A stretch of 64,000 nt of DNA from Trichaptum fuscoviolaceum (taxonomy: Eukaryota; Basidiomycota; Agaricomycetes; Hymenochaetales; Trichaptaceae), in the NCBI GenBank assembly GCA_910574455.1, contig CAJSYZ010000010.1:1516770-1580769 (forward strand). The letters are read 5' to 3'. Below the pieces are notes generated by a model. The model worked only from the letters and a program-made list of their open reading frames with translations. It was not told where the DNA came from and made no database searches. Every line of letters begins with the position of its first letter. Position 1 is the stretch's first letter. Position numbers and translations under genes: made by a program. Of the stretch, positions 12,800 through 24,839 are shown one piece after another.

Positions 12800-13001
12800 A
12801 TAATAAGGATCCTTTTGTACTATGAACCAATTGATGGATTATGAAATCCAACGATAAAAGTTGAAAGTAGTGGTCGAATGGAAAGAAAAGACGAAGAAGC
12901 CAAGTCTTCCTTGAATTCGATGATTACGTCACTTCAAGTTCAAGTTCATGTCTCGGGAATAATATACAACTATTATAATTTGAGTAAGCTACTAAAACAT
13001 G

Positions 13002-13127
13002 TGCCCCATGGCTCAGTTGGTTAGAGCGCATGACTGTTACGCGCTTCTCGGTCCCGCTGTTCAGTGGGAGCGCGAAGCACTTGTGATAGCAATCATGAGG
13101 TCGAGAGTTCAAGCCTCTCTGGGGCAG
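13002..13127 (+). tRNA. tRNA-Asn (anticodon GTT) with 52-nt intron
   Basis: The acceptor stem TGCCCCA pairs with TGGGGCA, with G as discriminator base. The D arm is GCTC-AGTTGGTTA-GAGC. The anticodon stem CATGA/TCATG encloses loop CTGTTAA, so the anticodon is GTT. The T arm is GAGAG-TTCAAGC-CTCTC. An intron of about 52 nt (13040-13091) sits one base after the anticodon, the normal eukaryotic position. The intron itself can form a GCGC-rich hairpin. A T7 run near 13146 would end RNA polymerase III transcription. A-box-like and B-box-like (GAGTTCAAGCC) internal promoters are present. Confidence 0.9.
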
Positions 13128-13145
13128 TAGACCATGTTGTATGTC

Positions 13146-13153
13146 ATTTTTTT
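13146..13153 (+). terminator. RNA polymerase III T-run terminator
   Basis: A run of seven T about 20 bases after the tRNA 3' end, the usual pol III stop signal. Confidence 0.6.
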
Positions 13154-13331
13154 GTATGTATTTCCAGTTATGTACCGTTTTTCTCATTGCAATTGCTTTC
13201 CCATCACTGTAGACTTGTCTACATTCTTTGTCATATAACTTGTCTATGAGAGGTAAACATGTACGTAGATATCATATGCTTTGATGTAATACTCAAATAG
13301 ATACACCATACTGTACATATCCTTGAGGATT

Positions 13332-14277
13332 CTATTGTGAACTAGAAATGCTGAAACGCTTAAGTTGGTCGATTCCATCTTCCTCAAGCCTCATACTCAG
13401 CCATTCCGACATGGGGTTTGCGCCTAACACCTTTTCATAGAAATCGATTGACGGTTTGTTCCACTGTTCAGATAATGGGTGGGATGTTATGCGATTGCGT
13501 CCGAAATTTGATGGTCTCTGTGAGTTTCCATACGGGGTGCGGGACATAAGGTAGCAACTTACAGTAAGAACCTGCCAGTCTAATCTGGCGCATTTCTGAT
13601 CGGATTAACACGTTAAGCAGTTGCCAAACGTGACAAGCAAAGTATAACGAACCTTTTCCTGCGCAACCCTTCCGAGTTCAGCGAAGAGAGCCTTTCCAAT
13701 GCCCTTGGACCTGTGTTCGGGCTTAACGAAGAGGTCCTCTAACTGAAGAAAGAAGCCATTTAGACTCCTCAGCTAATAGTTTTTGTAGTAATTTGCAGAG
13801 GATGAGAACTAACGTAAAGTCCAGGCCTCCCGGTCCATGTTGAGAAGTTGAAGAAGTATAACGCTATGCCGATGGCTTCTCCTTCAGTCACGGAATCTCC
13901 TGCGGGAGCTGGGCCATCAATTGCTAGAAGAGTATGGGCGTATTGTTTCTCGAAGATGTTTTCTTTGATCTACAATGTCATTTATAAGAAAAGTGAATGA
14001 CATCGCTGATTGGATGCAGAGGCGAAGCAGTTGAAACACACCAGATCAGGCGTGGCCTTTGCTGACTCTTCGGCCTTCTCATAAATAGCCTAAATTAAGT
14101 GAACCAAGGATTGAAAGTCAATTAGCTTCGTATTAATTTGGAATCTCATACCAGATCCTTGATCAGTCGCAAAATTGAATCCTAAGCAAGAGCGCTTGTC
14201 AGCTGCATTGGTTACCCTGGGTGATGATATCACCATACAACGTCCTTTTCCGTCGCAGGCCTGACGTAGAAAGACAT
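13332..14277 (-). CDS. GNAT-family N-acetyltransferase (diamine/thialysine type)
   Basis: Multi-exon minus-strand gene whose frames join cleanly. The start is MSFYVRPATEKDV, then DSILRLIKDL, AIYEKAEESAKATPDL, and a central exon with EAIGIALYFFNFSTWTGRPG. EDLFVKPEHRSKGIGKAL follows, which is the acetyl-CoA pyrophosphate-binding loop (R-x-x-G-x-G/A type). The C-terminus has WNKPSIDFYEKVLGANPMSEW, the motif B/tail of SSAT-like enzymes. These features match the spermidine/spermine or thialysine acetyltransferase branch, which transfers acetyl from acetyl-CoA to a primary amine. The exact substrate cannot be told from sequence. The stop is at 13332-13334. It lies head-to-head with EGD1 across about 745 bases. 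Confidence 0.8.
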
Positions 14278-15022
14278 GACAAGGTTCTGACACTACGTCC
14301 TGGAGCCAACGTCAGTACCAAAGTACGAACTAATTACAGTGAGTTTGCTGTAGCCGTACAAGATACTTGCGTCGCGATAGATGGTCGTCGACCGAGAGAA
14401 AGAAGATTCAGCCTGTGACTCGGATTGCAAAGACCATATGGTTTTCGGTCTCTGCCGATGATCGCCGATCATGCATGTCGCCATTTGCGTGTAAGATATA
14501 CCGTCGATACAAGACTTATATTGTGAAGTAGTTATCAGCGACATAAGAGCGTGTGGGAAGAGATAGAAGGAATCAGGATACACCAAACAGAGCTCCAATG
14601 ATACTTCAAGCTGATTCCTACTTGTTCTTATGCTTTAGAACTTGAGTTACCTGACTTTGGTTAGCCTGAGTAGGTATGTAAAGGTACGCTAGTATGCAAA
14701 CGTTCAAGATGATGTGCGTAGACGTTTTAGCAAGGCAGTGAGCGCGATTTATCAGCCAAGCTCGACGACCCAGATAGCTGGAAGCGCAGAAGAGAACGCA
14801 CCAATAACTTCAAAATGAATGAAAGCTCTGACTGTGTCACATCTGGGCCGAGAAAGGAACTGTACAGTTTCATTTGATAAGCTTGTCACAGATCATGGGA
14901 CTTGCGTCACAATATAAACCTTATTACTATCCCACGGTCTCTGACGTACGCCCAAAACGTAGACGACGACGTGCGCAGAGGACACCGAGCAGCGACGACG
15001 AGCACATCCATTCCATCCCGCC
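14278..15022. promoter_or_regulatory. Shared region between divergent GNAT and EGD1 genes
   Basis: No supported gene. Being between divergent starts, it should contain both promoters. No clear TATA box near EGD1; a pyrimidine/purine-rich stretch lies at 14930-15020. Confidence 0.35.
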
Positions 15023-15675
15023 ATGAACGCAGAAAAGCTCGCCAAGCTGCAGGCGCAAGCCGCAGCCAACCGGATTGGTGAGTTGTACGAAATTGGAGAG
15101 AAATACATGGTGTTCTGGACGCTTATAATTTTTGATGGACAGGCGGTAAGGGCACCATGCGCCGGAAGGTCGTTCGCAAAACCAAGCCCTCAGCGGCACA
15201 GGATGACAAGAAGCTACAGGGCGCGTTAAAGAAGTTGAACGTTCAACCCATTCCTGGTGTTGAGGAAGTCAACATGTTCCGTGAAGATGGCAACGTCCTT
15301 CACTTCACGGCGCCTAAAGGTAGGCTTAAGCTTTGTTAGCTCTGTAGGGGGGCGTTGGTCGTATATTTGATGCTGACGGTGTCTTATTTGCCAGTACACG
15401 CCGCTGTCACTGCGAACACATTCGCCATCTACGGCACTGGCAATGTGAAGGAGCTCACTGAGCTAGTTCCGGGCATCCTCAACCAGCTAGGCCCCGACTC
15501 GCTGGCGTCATTACGCAAGCTCGCCGAATCCTACCAGGCAATTCAGCAGAGCCAGCAACGGCCAACAGGCGCTGGTGACGCGGATGACGATGACGAAGTG
15601 CCGGATCTCGTGGAGAACTTCGATGTGGAGGAGAATGCGGCGCCCAAGAGCAGCGACTTAGAGGAGGTCAACTGA
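15023..15675 (+). CDS. EGD1: Nascent polypeptide-associated complex subunit beta
   Basis: Three exons (15023-15077, 15143-15319, 15395-15675) give 170 residues in frame. The N-terminus [20 protein letters not shown] is followed by [13 protein letters not shown], the conserved basic RRKxxKK-type ribosome-binding motif. The NAC domain ([22 protein letters not shown], then a [21 protein letters not shown] helix) is complete. The tail is acidic ([19 protein letters not shown]), as in yeast Egd1 and animal BTF3. The protein pairs with the alpha subunit, sits at the ribosome exit tunnel and shields nascent chains. Length matches the family. Confidence 0.95.
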
Positions 15676-16270
15676 AGCGGTGTTGCTGAGGCATTTGGTG
15701 TGTCTGTACATTAAAACGGTCCTTTCTCGTTCTTGAGGAGCTGTGTGTGGTTGAAGAGACGTAGATGGCGGCTTTTCTGCTTCCTACCATGATGTATGTT
15801 CTCGTCTTCACTTGATCTATTCCCCTCGTCCTCCCTTGTTTGCACCTTCATGCGTGCGCCCCCAAAAGTCGCAAAGCTATATGCCTGCTCTGTAATGATC
15901 TAGTAGTCGCATTGTTCTCTGCATTTTTCGGTCTCTGCATCCTCTTTTCTATCTCAATCCGATGTTCTCGGGCGCAAAAAGCAAGAAGATACATCCAGAG
16001 TTCTCATAATTTCCTATGAACGCATGGCATATGCTACTTATAACCAAGGGTCGCTATGCAAGTAGCTCAAGCCCCATTGATGTCGTTGCTTTTCAATTCG
16101 GCAAATTGCTTCCACGTCTGATTTATTATGTGAAAGCGCAAGAACTGTTGCCCAACTTGTAACCGTTCTTCAGTGCCATCATGTTCCTTTGGACACCCGA
16201 CCTCTTCTCTCTTCTCTCCATTCTCCCCCCATAGACAAACGTGAGGCCTTTCAGATAAACGGTGTAAGCC
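15676..16270. other. Intergenic between EGD1 and the PAQR gene
   Basis: Contains the EGD1 3' flank and the PAQR upstream region. No gene or repeat recognised. Confidence 0.4.
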
Positions 16271-17681
16271 ATGGATCTCAAGCAACGCAAGCCCGGCCGG
16301 CTTGTAGAGGCTGTCGATGAGCTGAAAACAGCGGAGAAGGATGCAATCGACTACATCAAGACGCTGGCCTGGGAGCAGATAGAGGAATGGCAGAAGGACA
16401 ACGAGTACATTTTGAGCGGATATAGGAGGTAAGGGTGTCAAATTGAAAGCTATAAGACGCTGCTAATACACGCTTGATGAAGAGTGCAGAATAGCTGGAA
16501 AGGTTGCTTCCAATCGGTCTTCGGGTGTGAGCTCGATTCGGATTTGTAGCTCGTGCGATTTCCTTGCTGAACTGTTCGCTCTTCAGACCTACATAATGAA
16601 ACAGGTGCGTCTCATTCACCTTCTACATACCCTTACAAGATGTCACTCACGAGGTATATACGCAGTGAACATCCATAGTCATCTTTGGGGAGCCGTGCTC
16701 TTCCTTGTGCTCCTCGCGACCAATAACTTCTTCGTTATCTCCCGCTACGCATCAGCATCCTGGCTTGACTCGGTCACCTTCTCTATCTTCCTCAGCTCGG
16801 CCGTATTCTGCCTGACAGCCAGTGCTGTCTTCCATACAGTAGTCTGTCACTCTGAAGGGGTTTGTAACTTCATACATAGCTTTCGGATGGCAAGGGCTGA
16901 TGATTATATACCTTCTTGACCTCGCAGGTCCATTCAAGGTGCAATGCCCTTGACTATGCAGGAATTGTCGGTATGCAGTACATCATGCACCATCCGGAAT
17001 TACTCCTTACACTCACTTAAAAGCCCTAATTGTCGGCTCTTTCTTCCCTGCATTGTACTATGCATTTTATTGCCATCCACATCTTCAAATCTTCTACCTA
17101 TCAATTATCTGCCTGTCCGGACTTGGTACGTTATATAGTTCAAGTATGTTCCTCTTATTCTAATTTTCGTTTCTGAAGGTGCGGCATATATTGTACTATC
17201 TCCAGAGTACTCGAAACCTACTCACCGCGGCGCACGGACAAAAGTCTTCATCGTATTGGGACTGTCAGCTGTTATACCCGTCACCCATGCGCTCCAGATC
17301 TATGGTTCACATACTTTACGAACTGAGTTTGGCTTCGATTGGGTCATTCTGTCGGGAGCATTATATATTGGTGGAGCTTTGCTATAGTAAGCTTATGCCT
17401 CTACTGTCCAGAATTAGTCAGTGTAATTCTGACCGTGACGTGGGGGTTCCTTTAGCGCCAATCGAATCCCAGAACGTATTTCTCCGGGAACTTTTGATTA
17501 TTTCTTTGCATCACACCAGATCTTTCATTTCATGGTTGTAGCCGCCGCGCTTGCGCACTACATAGGATGCTTGACAAGTATTGAGCATTGGCACGGACGA
17601 AATGCAGGTGTTTGCTTGGCATAACATATTGAACAGTGTACTTTGTTTCTGACTATAGAGGAATTTACCGATTCCCGTTAG
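16271..17681 (+). CDS. PAQR/haemolysin-III family seven-helix membrane protein (Izh/adiponectin-receptor type)
   Basis: Multi-exon gene. Exon 1 encodes a soluble helix-rich N-terminus (MDLKQRKPGRLVEAVDELKT) ending IEEWQKDNEYILSGYRR. Short exons then give QNSWKGCFQSVFG, YLHNET and VNIHSHLWGAVLF, the first PAQR signature. Next comes SAVFCLTASAVFHTVVCHSE, with the S-x-x-x-H zinc ligand pattern, then NALDYAGIV and, at the end, HQIFHFMVVAAALAHYIG with the last two histidines. A last short exon ends EEFTDSR. PAQR proteins are zinc-dependent membrane hydrolase-like receptors. Yeast Izh members affect zinc and sterol homeostasis. At least six introns, all short. Exact exon edges in the middle third are approximate. 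Confidence 0.85.
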
Positions 17682-19270
17682 CCTATGTTTACTTCGACAA
17701 TCTATCATCAGGGCTCGGAAACAAGGAACTCTAGGAAGACACTTCAGAGTCTTCTTTCAAGTAGAAACTTCAGTTGATAGAAGAAGGCTGCATTATGTGC
17801 ATCGCCATGAAGTATGACTCAAAGAACACATGCACATCATATCTAAAGGATGACATCAGCGGAAGGTGATAGTAGTGATTATGAACTGAATGACTTGTGC
17901 GAGGACTCGTTATGTTTACCCACATCCTTTTATTCTAACTTTCGACCAAACCCAGAACAAGGCCGCACGGATGAGCTCCCAAAGCCGGTGCGCTTCGGAA
18001 TAGAGACGTGATGCAAAGGCTCGACCAAATCGGCAGAGAAACACAAAGAACTTAAGTAAGGCGCTTCGAAATTCTCTCAGGCAGACCACAATCGCAGGCA
18101 TTCCGCAAACCAAAACTATGGTAGTAGACGAAGTGAGTCGGGTTGGGGTTTTGATGCAGAGAACTTGAGGGCCCAGTTTCGCTATAAGGACAACGAAGAA
18201 TCGTGTGCTGCTGTGCACGCTGTGCCCATTGTGTTGAGGATGATGATGAATAGAATACGAGTGGCCTGGTCATGTTTTACTGGCAAGCGCCCGTTTTATC
18301 AATGAACGGAAACAGCGAAGTACGATAACAGCGACACGCGGTCACATCGCGGTGTGCTTCGGTCATTCGTACCTAGATATATTCAGTATGGACATGCTTG
18401 TACACGTCTGATGTTGATTAACGCTGAAATGACCCACCATACGTTCCCCCGAGCTAACCTTGAGGTACAAAGCCATTGGAACTTGAAGTGGCAGTAACAA
18501 GTTTTGGAGATGCGAGGAACGGTCAAGTTTCGACTTTATTTTCCGAAGGTAAGTGGTAATTCTGAGTGCTTCGCAGCGGGCAGGAGAGATCAGATAGAGT
18601 TGTTGTCTGAGGCAAGATTGACTCGGCCAGTGCTAGTCACCGCTGTCACCGTGACGGCAACCGTGAGAGCGGCGGCATCTTCAAGTTGAACTTGAACTTC
18701 CGGTGACAGAGTCATAGTAAGCGCTATGTACAATGCTATGTTCACTAATCCCTTGGCTCTTCTCTTTTGGAAGATGTATGAAGTGACCCTTCCGTCTTTC
18801 TTTTGGCCGCAGCCATGTCCCATTTTCTATGGGTCTCTTCCTAGCCTAGATGTCTTCAAGTTCGAGGAAGTTGGACCTCATAAAGTGCCGTAAACTCAGT
18901 CAAGCGAGTACTAGTATGGGACCTGGGTGCACAATCAGACATACGGAATAGTTGAGGAACCCTTTCAGCCACTCATCAGGTACAATCAACTTATGTCCTT
19001 CAACCAACAGATCGTTGATGAAATTGGAGTTTGATATGACAACTGTTTCTTGAAGCGGCATGAAATACGGTGACAAGATCCTCACTTTCTCCTTAGAGGT
19101 ATTTGGACTTCATAATACCTGATTGTATATATGTATACATGCTATCGGGCTTGTTGCCCCTCCCCCCTATGAGACTTATCAATACTGCGCCGAAGGCTAA
19201 GCAGTGACATCCGCTAAAGCAAGAACTTCACTGTCTACATACACCATATCCTCGCAATCTTATTATCAAC
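17682..19270. other. Gene-poor stretch, possible decayed minus-strand fragment at 17,930-18,270
   Basis: A minus-strand frame (18218-17916) has hydrophobic segments (SSTTIVLVCGMPAIVV, ALLKFFVFLCRF), with a further hydrophobic run (TRILFIIILNTMG) in another frame upstream. This could be a remnant of a multipass protein, but no splice model or family is convincing. The rest of the stretch shows nothing supportable. Confidence 0.3.
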
Positions 19271-20411
19271 ATGCTCATCAGTCTAGAAATGCTACTCGGT
19301 AGAGATGGATATGTTGACTCTCGTAGTCATCCTCCTGAAAGAAGGAAAATCGACAATAGTACCACTGAAGCTGTAAGTGTGAGCCGCTTTTCTAAATTGT
19401 TATTCGTTCCAACTAACTAGTATCCCTGTTATCAGCTGCCATTCATCGTCCGCTTTCTGAACATATCAGAACCAGGATCGACTGTCGCTAGAGTAAATGA
19501 TGATAGTCCACATGTCAGCTACGGTGCCGGATGGGACATGTCTTTCGTTCCCGAAAAGGGACAACCACCTCCAGGTCATACATTTCACTCGACCGCTGTT
19601 GTAAACTCAACGCTCGGTCTACAGTTTAATGGTATTTGTAAAATCGCATGTCCTGCAACAAATAATTTACTACTATGAGCAGGTACTCAAATTTATGTGT
19701 TCGGTCTTCTTCCGCCAGGAGATGATCTAGTTTCTGCGGACTACAGCATTGATAGCGGTCCGCCTGTATCGAAAGCTCTAGATGCCCTAGTAAACGAATC
19801 TCTCCCACTCGGAAACTCGTCATATTTTGTATCGCCGAAGCTGCCAATGGGGCCCCACAACATAACGGTCAAGGTGACTAACACGGGCGTAGGAAGAAAC
19901 TATACCTTGGACTTCTTTGACGTGCGTTCACCAAACCAAGAGGAGGTAGCTGCTCAAACGAAGAGGTCTAGTACCAATGTCGGGGCGATCGTCGCTGGAA
20001 TCCTTGCTGCCTTTGTACTTGGTATCGTTTTGGCCTTTGCCGTTCAGTGGATTCGCAGGCATGCTCGATCCTCTAGGAGAGGAGCTGGAAAGGGGGAAGA
20101 AAAAGCTGAATTGAGAATAAACTCCGAGACGGGTGGGTCAATTGATCATGATCATGACTACGAAAGCTAACTGTGATGCACTAGACATTGACCCGTATAT
20201 GCATGCTCCTTATGACATCCACCGTAACTCACCCAAAGTGTTGCAACCACCGGGCTCGGATTCTGTCCAGATACCGAACTCCCGGGAACTCTCGAGCAAT
20301 TCAAGCGTAGTTACTGAAATCTCTAGCGGGTCGTCTTCGGATGGTAGAGTGTCACCGACAATAGCTCCTACCGTTCTATCAGAAAGAGTGCACACACAAA
20401 CGATGAAGTAG
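19271..20411 (+). CDS. Type-I membrane protein with lumenal sugar-binding-like domain (tandem copy 1)
   Basis: About four exons: 19271-19372, from 19436, from about 19682, and a last exon ending at 20411. The ectodomain has VSYGAGWDMSFVPEKG, then FHSTAVVNSTLGLQFNGTQIYVFG, with several N-x-S/T glycosylation sites. It is followed by VGAIVAGILAAFVLGIVLAF, a single transmembrane helix, then a basic stop-transfer RRHARSSRRG and a Ser/Thr-rich cytoplasmic tail ending APTVLSERVHTQTMK. The plan resembles a large mushroom family of single-pass surface proteins with a galactose-binding-like fold. No enzymatic residues are seen and function is unknown. No N-terminal signal peptide is visible in the modelled first exon. 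It is a tandem paralogue of the gene at 21,299. Confidence 0.7.
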
Positions 20412-21120
20412 TCCTTGACTCCTTGTACTATCCGATTCCTGAGATGATCTATTCAATTTAGCCACCGGCCCTGAGGTTTATTACTGTAGTATATAAAAGC
20501 AGATGTATAATCCTCGTATATCTCTGTAGCATATATATATACTTGTGGGTATTAGAAAATGAGTAGACCAAGACATATGCAAATGAATCTTCATGTTAAG
20601 CATCTTTTTCTTAGTTACGGCATTTGCCGGAACTTTCAAGTTTGACACTGGCCAACTTGGAGCTCACACCATAGGCTGGATTTGAAATGCTTCACTGACG
20701 CACACAACCAGCACTGTCCTCTCGGCGACCACTACATCTTGCACCAGCGTCTGTCTCCCAGTGAACTCTGTTGAGGCCACTGATATTGATACGGGTCTCT
20801 CACCAACAATTTATTGTCGCCCGCTCTGTCTTAGACCAAGAAACTCATTCGCCTTTTTTGTCATACAGCGCAGACAGCACGGCCTCACATAAATGCTATA
20901 TCGTCTTCTATCTCTGATGCAATGATATTCCCTCATATTATGAAACAGATCATCTAGGGATCTTCTTTCGAGAACCACCGGCCCAACAAAATGAAGAGGA
21001 CGGAGAACAAAGCTTTATTTGCTGGTTGCACGTTCGACAAAGCCTTAAGGAGAATCTAGTATTAATTTCTGATCACATGCTGGAATTAAAACGCATAAAG
21101 AACGAACAGTCTCGATCATC
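20412..21120. other. Intergenic between the tandem membrane-protein genes
   Basis: Some short frames rich in Ser/Thr/Cys occur near 20,700-20,850. They could be a decayed exon, but no alignment to the neighbouring paralogues is visible by eye. Confidence 0.3.
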
Positions 21121-21151
21121 ACCCCCCCCCCCCTCCCTTCTTCTCCTCCCC

Positions 21152-21183
<32 letters not shown>

Positions 21184-21201
21184 AAAAAAAAAAAAAAAAA
21201 A
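21121..21201. repeat. Homopolymer and low-complexity tract (poly-C, CT-rich, poly-A)
   Basis: Runs of C up to about 20 bases, interspersed CT-rich spacers, then about 19 A. Just upstream of the second membrane-protein gene. Run lengths in such tracts are unreliable in most assemblies. Confidence 0.8.
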
Positions 21202-21298
21202 TCACTGCTGGACAGTGATGACATTTGCCCTGTGAGTTTCCTATCCCTCAAAATCTGACAGCTCGTAATTTCTAATTATATACCTCTTCAGACGAAAA

Positions 21299-22446
21299 AT
21301 GACACACGGTGGAGATAAATCAGTTACCAATAGTCAAGATATCCGAAGACAAGTCTCTGACGGCGAAAATACTGACGAGACTGTATGTAGCGTTCACTTC
21401 ATTTACGTTCCTTATGTTTAACTTACTATAGTCAAATATAGGAATCTGTTGCTTTTCGGGATTTGTCATTGCCGATTCTTGAAGGCCAGAGGGTGAATGA
21501 CATAAACGAAGGCGATTTATCTGTATCCTATAGCTCTGGATGGGAGGTCTTCTTCGTGCCTAATCCAGAAAAGCCTCCTCCCGGCCGTTCATTCCATTCG
21601 ACTGCTGAGGTAAATTCCTCGCTCAGCCTAAAGTTCGTTGGTATGTCATCAAAGCTACGATTGAGATCCTGAAAGGGATGGAATAACACTATCTGATTCA
21701 GGGACTCAGATTTTCGTGTTCGGCCTTCTTCCACCGGGCGAGGGCTTGGTATCTGCCGATTACAGTATCGATGGTGGTCCGCCCATGCGAAAAGAATTAG
21801 ATGCTCTAGTGAACGAAAGTCTTCCGCTTGGAAACTCATCGTATTTCATTTCGCCGACGCTCCTTAATGGTCCGCATAACTTGTCAATCACGGTTACTGA
21901 CACTGGTCTGGGAAGAAACTATACTCTAGATTTTTTTGATATCCTTTCTCCCTCTTCAGAACCAAACGTAAAAACACCCAGTACTACAGAAGACACGCGA
22001 AAGCCCGATGCTGGAATCATCGTCGCTGGGGTAGTAAGCGTTGTTGCGCTTGTCGTCTTCTTGGCTTTCGGTCTTCGATGGATTTGGAGGAGACGCGCGC
22101 GACCTGCAACCGAGACAGAACTCAACAAAGAAAAGGACGCTGAATCGTACATGGTGACTGAGATAGGTAGGTATTATCACAATGTTTTTGGATTGTGCAA
22201 ATTCTGATAAAAGTGCTAGATGTTCATCCATACATCTATGAACCTTCTGTCATTCATCGCGATTCACCGAAATTTACTCGATTAGATGAAAGACGCTATG
22301 CCTCGTCGACAAGCCCCCAAATTCCTTTGACCACGTCAAGTGTAGCTACCGAGATGTCGAGTGTGACTGTGTCGGACGGCAGGACTTCACCAACCCTTGC
22401 TCCGACCGTCCGGTCAGAATGGTTGCAGGCCCGAAGGATGAAATAG
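21299..22446 (+). CDS. Type-I membrane protein (tandem copy 2)
   Basis: Paralogue of the gene at 19,271 with the same exon plan. Shared features are YSSGWEVFFVPNPEKPPPGR, FHSTAEVNSSLSLKFVGTQI, FGLLPPGEGLVSADYSID, LVNESLPLGNSSYF and GRNYTLDFFD. A single transmembrane helix (IIVAGVVSVVALVVFLAFGL) is followed by the basic RWIWRRRAR. The cytoplasmic tail ends TLAPTVRSEWLQARRMK. Divergence is greatest in the N-terminal exon and the membrane-proximal linker and least in the core ectodomain, which suggests the ectodomain is under selection in both copies. Function unknown. Confidence 0.7.
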
Positions 22447-24829
22447 CTGTTTCTACCACTCCGAGTCATCCGGGTTTTTCTCAGTCTGAACGGCGGAGAA
22501 TCTCACATCGCGTAGTAGTCACTCTCCCTCATCTACTGTCCGAAGCATTCTTCTTCCTTCAGATAAAGTGCAGAAATGGACGCAGATTCTTCACCGGCCG
22601 TCGAGAACTCTCAAAGAACTTACCAGATAAAAATAATGTTGTCAGGGAATGATCACTATCATCTATAATTACGATTTCTCTCCTTTGTTAGAATATTTCA
22701 GATGTGCCACCCGTGTGGCAAGCTCCCTGGCTTGCTTGAAAATATCGAGAATTAGTAGTCTGCTTTCATGATGACTGACTCAAAACATCAACAAGTCTAG
22801 ATAGTAGATTGGAATTTGTAAATTTGAGCTTAGCTCAGTTAAATTAAGTTGAACCACAATAATTGCACCTTCTTTCATTTATTAGAGCGAGTGCCCATTT
22901 CCTATGACTTATGTACGTAGCCCTTATCTCAAAGCAATAGATGCAGGATGGACTCGGTCTTTGCAGATGCCTACATTATCTGATGACTGCTGACTTGTCC
23001 AAGCGTGAGGCTGGGCGGCTAGCAATTAGGTGGCGAGCGCGTTGATTGCCTTCCTCCTCGACCTCGTGTTCGCACCACACCCGTCCAGAACAAAACAACA
23101 GGCCCAAAGCGTCTGTTTGTTCGCCACAAACTCACGGGATATAAAGGAGCGAAAGGCTGGACGTAGTGACTCCACCTCCTCTTAGCTTCCTACCTCCACC
23201 ACTGTCGGCTTCCAGCCACCGACTCCATCATGTTGGTGTTCGCCTTTCAGCACCTTTCCACCAATGCCCCTCCCGACAGGTAGTTTAGCCACCGAGTCTC
23301 ACCACCACTCTCGACAATGGTGTGCTCGCACTTTCCTTGGGGGCCGTCCACAACACTTCCTGGGTACTTCAGCCTCCGGGCACGTCACGCCTGTACGCCG
23401 TCATGGTGGCAGCAATGCCGCCCTCTGCACCGTGGAAAGCGTGGCGGAAGACGGCCGTCGGTCCCCTGCATTAGGCAGGGCAACATACCCGAACGGCGGC
23501 CATCCCGTACTCCCAAGCCGCGTCTGCATGTCCGGCTTCGCGGAAATGCAGAGTGCTGAACCTCCTGGGGGAAGCGGTCTCTGCGGCGGGGAAACATGCT
23601 TGTAGAATTAGGACGTAGATAGGTCCCTTTGGACGGTCGCTGGGACGGAGAGTTCGGCGGCCACCTCGTATGCCCAGGACGCGTTTGCATGCCCGGCCCT
23701 GCGGTGGTGCACTGGCTGACTGTCCCTCATCGGGCGGCGGTCTTTGCGGCGGGGAAACATGCGTAGAGTTGAGTGGAATTAGTGTTCGGACGGCGGTGGA
23801 GCGAGTCCTATTCTCGCTACCGGGAGTTTTTCGTGTTTAGCATGATCCAAACGGGTCTAAACTTGGGTGCTGGTCATCCCCCCAAGGCTTGCGCGTTTTT
23901 TTCCTTCCCATCCTGCCTTCAATGGCGCGAACTTTTTTCTTTTGCGGTGACAAACAAACAAAACCCACCACCGCATCTTTTTCGTGTGACGAAAAGCGGC
24001 TAACGGTTTCAAGCAAGAGATCCAATGAAGACATGTTCTTCAGCAATCTAAGTCCTTGAATAGTTGACACGATTTCCCTCTTTGGCCTTGATCTCGCGAA
24101 GTCCCAGATCGATTGAGCAGTGTCGGGTTTCCCGTGGTCGAGGATGGGAGGCATCTTGGCAGGTGATTGGTGCAGTGACGGCGGATTCAAACTGATTGGC
24201 CTTTGTCAATGAAGTTCATCAAGCTCGCCAATGCATAATCAGTCCCAGCCTACACAATTTCAATGTAGTAGTTTACCTCTGAAGTTGCATGACGAATACA
24301 CAAATCGATTTCTTGTTCATAAAAAGTCTTCGCAAGCTGCTATAAGCCCTGCGATCTTGCAAAGTTTCCCGTGTCATTGTGCTTTCTTTTGCTCTGCAAG
24401 TGCGTCAATATGCATAGCCAGAGACCAAAGATAGAGAGAGTTTACCTATTTCACTACTCAAGTGCTCCTCCGTTTCTGCATGCTTTTTTTCCAAATCACC
24501 GTTGCGTTCTTTTGAGGTTTCCAGGCCTTCATAAAATCTTAATGTGGTTGTTGAGTAACCGACCAAAGAGCAAGAGCACCTACGTCGCAAAATACGAACC
24601 ACTTCTTTGTCGATTGCTCGAACATTCCTGCGCACGTCAAACGTCATCGTTAAGTACTCTACCTATGTCTCGTTTTGATTCAGCTAAAATTAAAGCAATA
24701 ATGTGTGAGCTTACGATTCAGAAACATCCTTCTCTTGCTCCTGCACTCTGAAGTCGAATCGGGTCAATTTCGCTGGTTGGGCGAGCCGCAGATACACAGA
24801 GTTTCCTCTAGCTCATCCAAGACAGAGCT
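22447..24829. other. Gene-poor stretch with one direct repeat
   Basis: No convincing gene. A GATATAAAGG TATA-like site at about 23,139 precedes a GC-rich tract. Minus-strand frames at 23,840-24,190 and 24,405-24,650 have some protein-like composition (for example KERNGDLEKKHAETEEHL), but no family or splice model could be supported. They may be remnants of a decayed gene. Confidence 0.35.
23494..23765. repeat. Imperfect direct repeat, two units about 160 bases apart
   Basis: Both units start GGCGGCCA(T/C)C and share GCGTCTGCATG/GCGTTTGCATG, then CCGGC and GCGG, and end GGCGGGGAAACATGC. Unit 1 spans about 23,494-23,600 and unit 2 about 23,654-23,765. GC-rich and non-coding as far as can be seen. 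Confidence 0.55.
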
Positions 24830-24839
24830 ACCAGACAGA

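Noticed and set aside
21121..21201. Poly-C/poly-A tract as a possible retroposon tail
   Set aside because: No adjacent retroposed gene or target duplication; simplest reading is low-complexity DNA.
23264..23605. 113-codon plus-strand frame
   Set aside because: Composition follows the GC-rich repeat; no domain, no splice context.
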